NCBI GenBank assembly: GCA_017860335.1
Contig: JAFNAU010000105.1
Span: 1-6,994 of the forward strand
Length of the DNA: 6,994 nt
Source: Bacteroidota bacterium
GTDB taxonomy: Bacteria > Bacteroidota > Bacteroidia > Bacteroidales > Paludibacteraceae
Reading direction: 5' to 3'
The first letter of the stretch is position 1; each line of letters begins with the position of its first letter. Shown here in pieces: positions 6,456-6,994 of the stretch. The position numbers were made by a program, and so were the translations under genes. The notes below the pieces were generated by a model that saw only the letters and a program-made list of their open reading frames with translations, was not told where the DNA came from and did not search any database.

Positions 6456-6497
6456 AAGAAAACGGGGAAGTTGCAGCTGCAATTTCCCCGTTTTCTT
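6456..6497 (+). terminator. strong intrinsic terminator after the biotin carrier gene, near-perfect 42-bp palindrome
   Basis: Arms AAGAAAACGGGGAA (6456-6469) and TTCCCCGTTTTCTT (6484-6497) are perfectly complementary. The centre TTGCAGCTGCAA (6471-6482) is itself palindromic, and the one remaining pair (6470/6483) is G-U in RNA. The transcript can fold into one long hairpin ending in a U-rich arm (TTTTCTTT). Because the left arm is A-rich, it may work in both directions, shielding the carboxylase genes from transcription coming from the right. Confidence 0.9.
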
Positions 6498-6536
6498 TAG
6501 TGATTGTAAGTTCGGCTAAAAAATCGTGATAAAACT

Positions 6537-6678
6537 AATGCTCCTGCATTACACAAAGCGGAGCTTTGTTTTTATCCCTGACGTAGCTGCAAGCTACGAC
6601 AAACATTGCGACCAAAATAAATACACTACGCTGAACGAGGGATTAATAAAATCCCGCCAACCAAGCTCATTTATTTTG
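6537..6678. repeat. cluster of short perfect hairpins, possible structured or mobile repeat element
   Basis: Within 142 bp there are five perfect inverted repeats: AATGC/GCATT (6537-6550, loop 4); ACAAAGC/GCTTTGT (6553-6569, loop 3, followed by TTTTT); CGTAGCT/AGCTACG (6582-6598, loop 3); and CAAAATAAAT/ATTTATTTTG (6613-6622 with 6669-6678), which encloses GGGATT/AATCCC (6639-6655, loop 5). Such density is not expected by chance. It overlaps the end of the transposase remnant on the minus strand. It may be the end of an insertion element, a MITE/REP-like repeat, or a structured RNA; no known family is recognised. Confidence 0.6.
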
Positions 6679-6994
6679 CATATCCGTTAGGACGAATATC
6701 AAATCGGGTTAGTATTTTCAAATTAAGCCGGTTTAAATCCATATGAATACTAAACTCGTTGTCCGATTTACCTCATTTTGTATCTATAATAGAAGATGAC
6801 TGACTTAAGGATTTTACCCGTTCCAGCACCCGATCCGGACTTGATATGTTTATAAAGGGATTGCCCTTTAATCCTTCTCTCAGATTGATTGCCAAATCTT
6901 CGGCACAATCACCTCCGCAAAAAAACACGGACCAGTAAGAAGCCAGCAAATCATACCAACTGTACCGGCTTTGTTTAGGTAATTGCGGTAACTC
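6671..6994 (-). pseudogene. IS1380-family transposase, decayed N-terminal fragment (continues beyond right edge)
   Basis: Read on the minus strand from the right edge, one frame gives 73 codons (SRYSWYDLLASYWSVFF, CGGDCAEDLAINLREGLKGN, SSPDRVLERVKSLSQ), then an in-frame TGA at 6773-6775. It continues with GKSDNEFSIHMDLNRLNLKIL and 12 more codons to TAA at 6671-6673. GGDCAEDL, the PS-x-D-x-VL-x-R-x-K motif and LNRLN(L/I)K-(I/V/L)L occur in this order near the N-terminus of Bacteroidota IS1380-family transposases. The similarity on both sides of the TGA, in the same frame, shows a nonsense change in an older gene. Similarity ends after LNRLNLKIL, so the catalytic DDE part, most of the usual roughly 400-residue protein, is missing. 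The start codon lies outside the window. A non-functional relic. Confidence 0.8.

Larger units (their letters stand above)
6498..6994. other. gene-free right end
   Basis: These roughly 500 bp after the carboxylase terminator hold no intact gene. The first 40 bp show nothing, 6537-6678 is the hairpin cluster, and 6671-6994 is the transposase relic. Inside the relic a further 8-bp inverted repeat, TTAGTATT (6709-6716) with AATACTAA (6746-6753), surrounds a near-palindrome centred on GCCGG. Overall it looks like a site where a mobile element landed behind a terminator and decayed. Confidence 0.7.

Noticed and set aside
6582..6598. CRISPR repeat or integron attC site in the hairpin cluster
   Set aside because: No repeat unit recurs with spacers, and no attC consensus core or integrase is present.
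6626..6670. 14-residue minus-strand reading frame (MSLVGGILLIPRSA) directly after the transposase relic stop
   Set aside because: Too short to support, lies within the inverted-repeat structure, and has no initiation signal beyond ATG.

Overview
The window reads as chromosomal DNA from the Bacteroidota, most likely a Bacteroidales-type anaerobe. This rests on three things: the Bacteroidota form of MnmA and of the START-like protein, several matches to the Bacteroidota -7 promoter box TAnnTTTG, and the near absence of Shine-Dalgarno sequences before start codons. No taxon-specific marker such as rRNA is present, so the placement is inference.

Layout. (i) 2-283 (+) is the C-terminal end of a NarL/FixJ-type response regulator whose receiver domain lies outside the window. 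(ii) 297-1219 (+) is mnmA (tRNA 2-thiouridylase), broken by an internal deletion of roughly 47-50 codons that also shifts the frame; the PP-loop lies on one piece and both catalytic cysteines on the other. (iii) 1229-1612 and 1713-2195 (-) are a START-like ligand-binding protein and cytidine deaminase, convergent with mnmA. (iv) From a divergent promoter region (about 2196-2326) a rightward run begins: an exported LysM/GH73 glucosaminidase (2327-3265), a DUF721/DciA-like protein (3270-3560) and a conserved helical protein of unknown function (3592-4164). (v) Behind a clear promoter box at 4174-4181 come the carboxyltransferase subunit of a propionyl/methylmalonyl-CoA-type acyl-CoA carboxylase (4219-5763) and its biotin carboxyl carrier protein (5831-6442), closed by a strong long-palindrome terminator (6456-6497). 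(vi) 6498-6994 has no intact gene. It holds a dense series of short perfect hairpins (6537-6678) and, on the minus strand, a decayed N-terminal piece of an IS1380-family transposase (6671-6994).

How the parts work together. The carboxyltransferase and the biotin carrier are two parts of one enzyme. The carrier lysine takes CO2 from a biotin carboxylase (or, in a decarboxylase, gives it to a membrane subunit), and the carboxyltransferase swaps it with propionyl-CoA/methylmalonyl-CoA. The third partner is not in the window. The remaining genes are housekeeping: tRNA modification, pyrimidine salvage, cell-wall turnover and possibly helicase loading.

The points most worth a second look are the deleted mnmA, the carboxylase pair with no biotin carboxylase between or beside it, and the hairpin-rich element fused to the transposase remnant. 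I saw no convincing wholly new multi-gene system.
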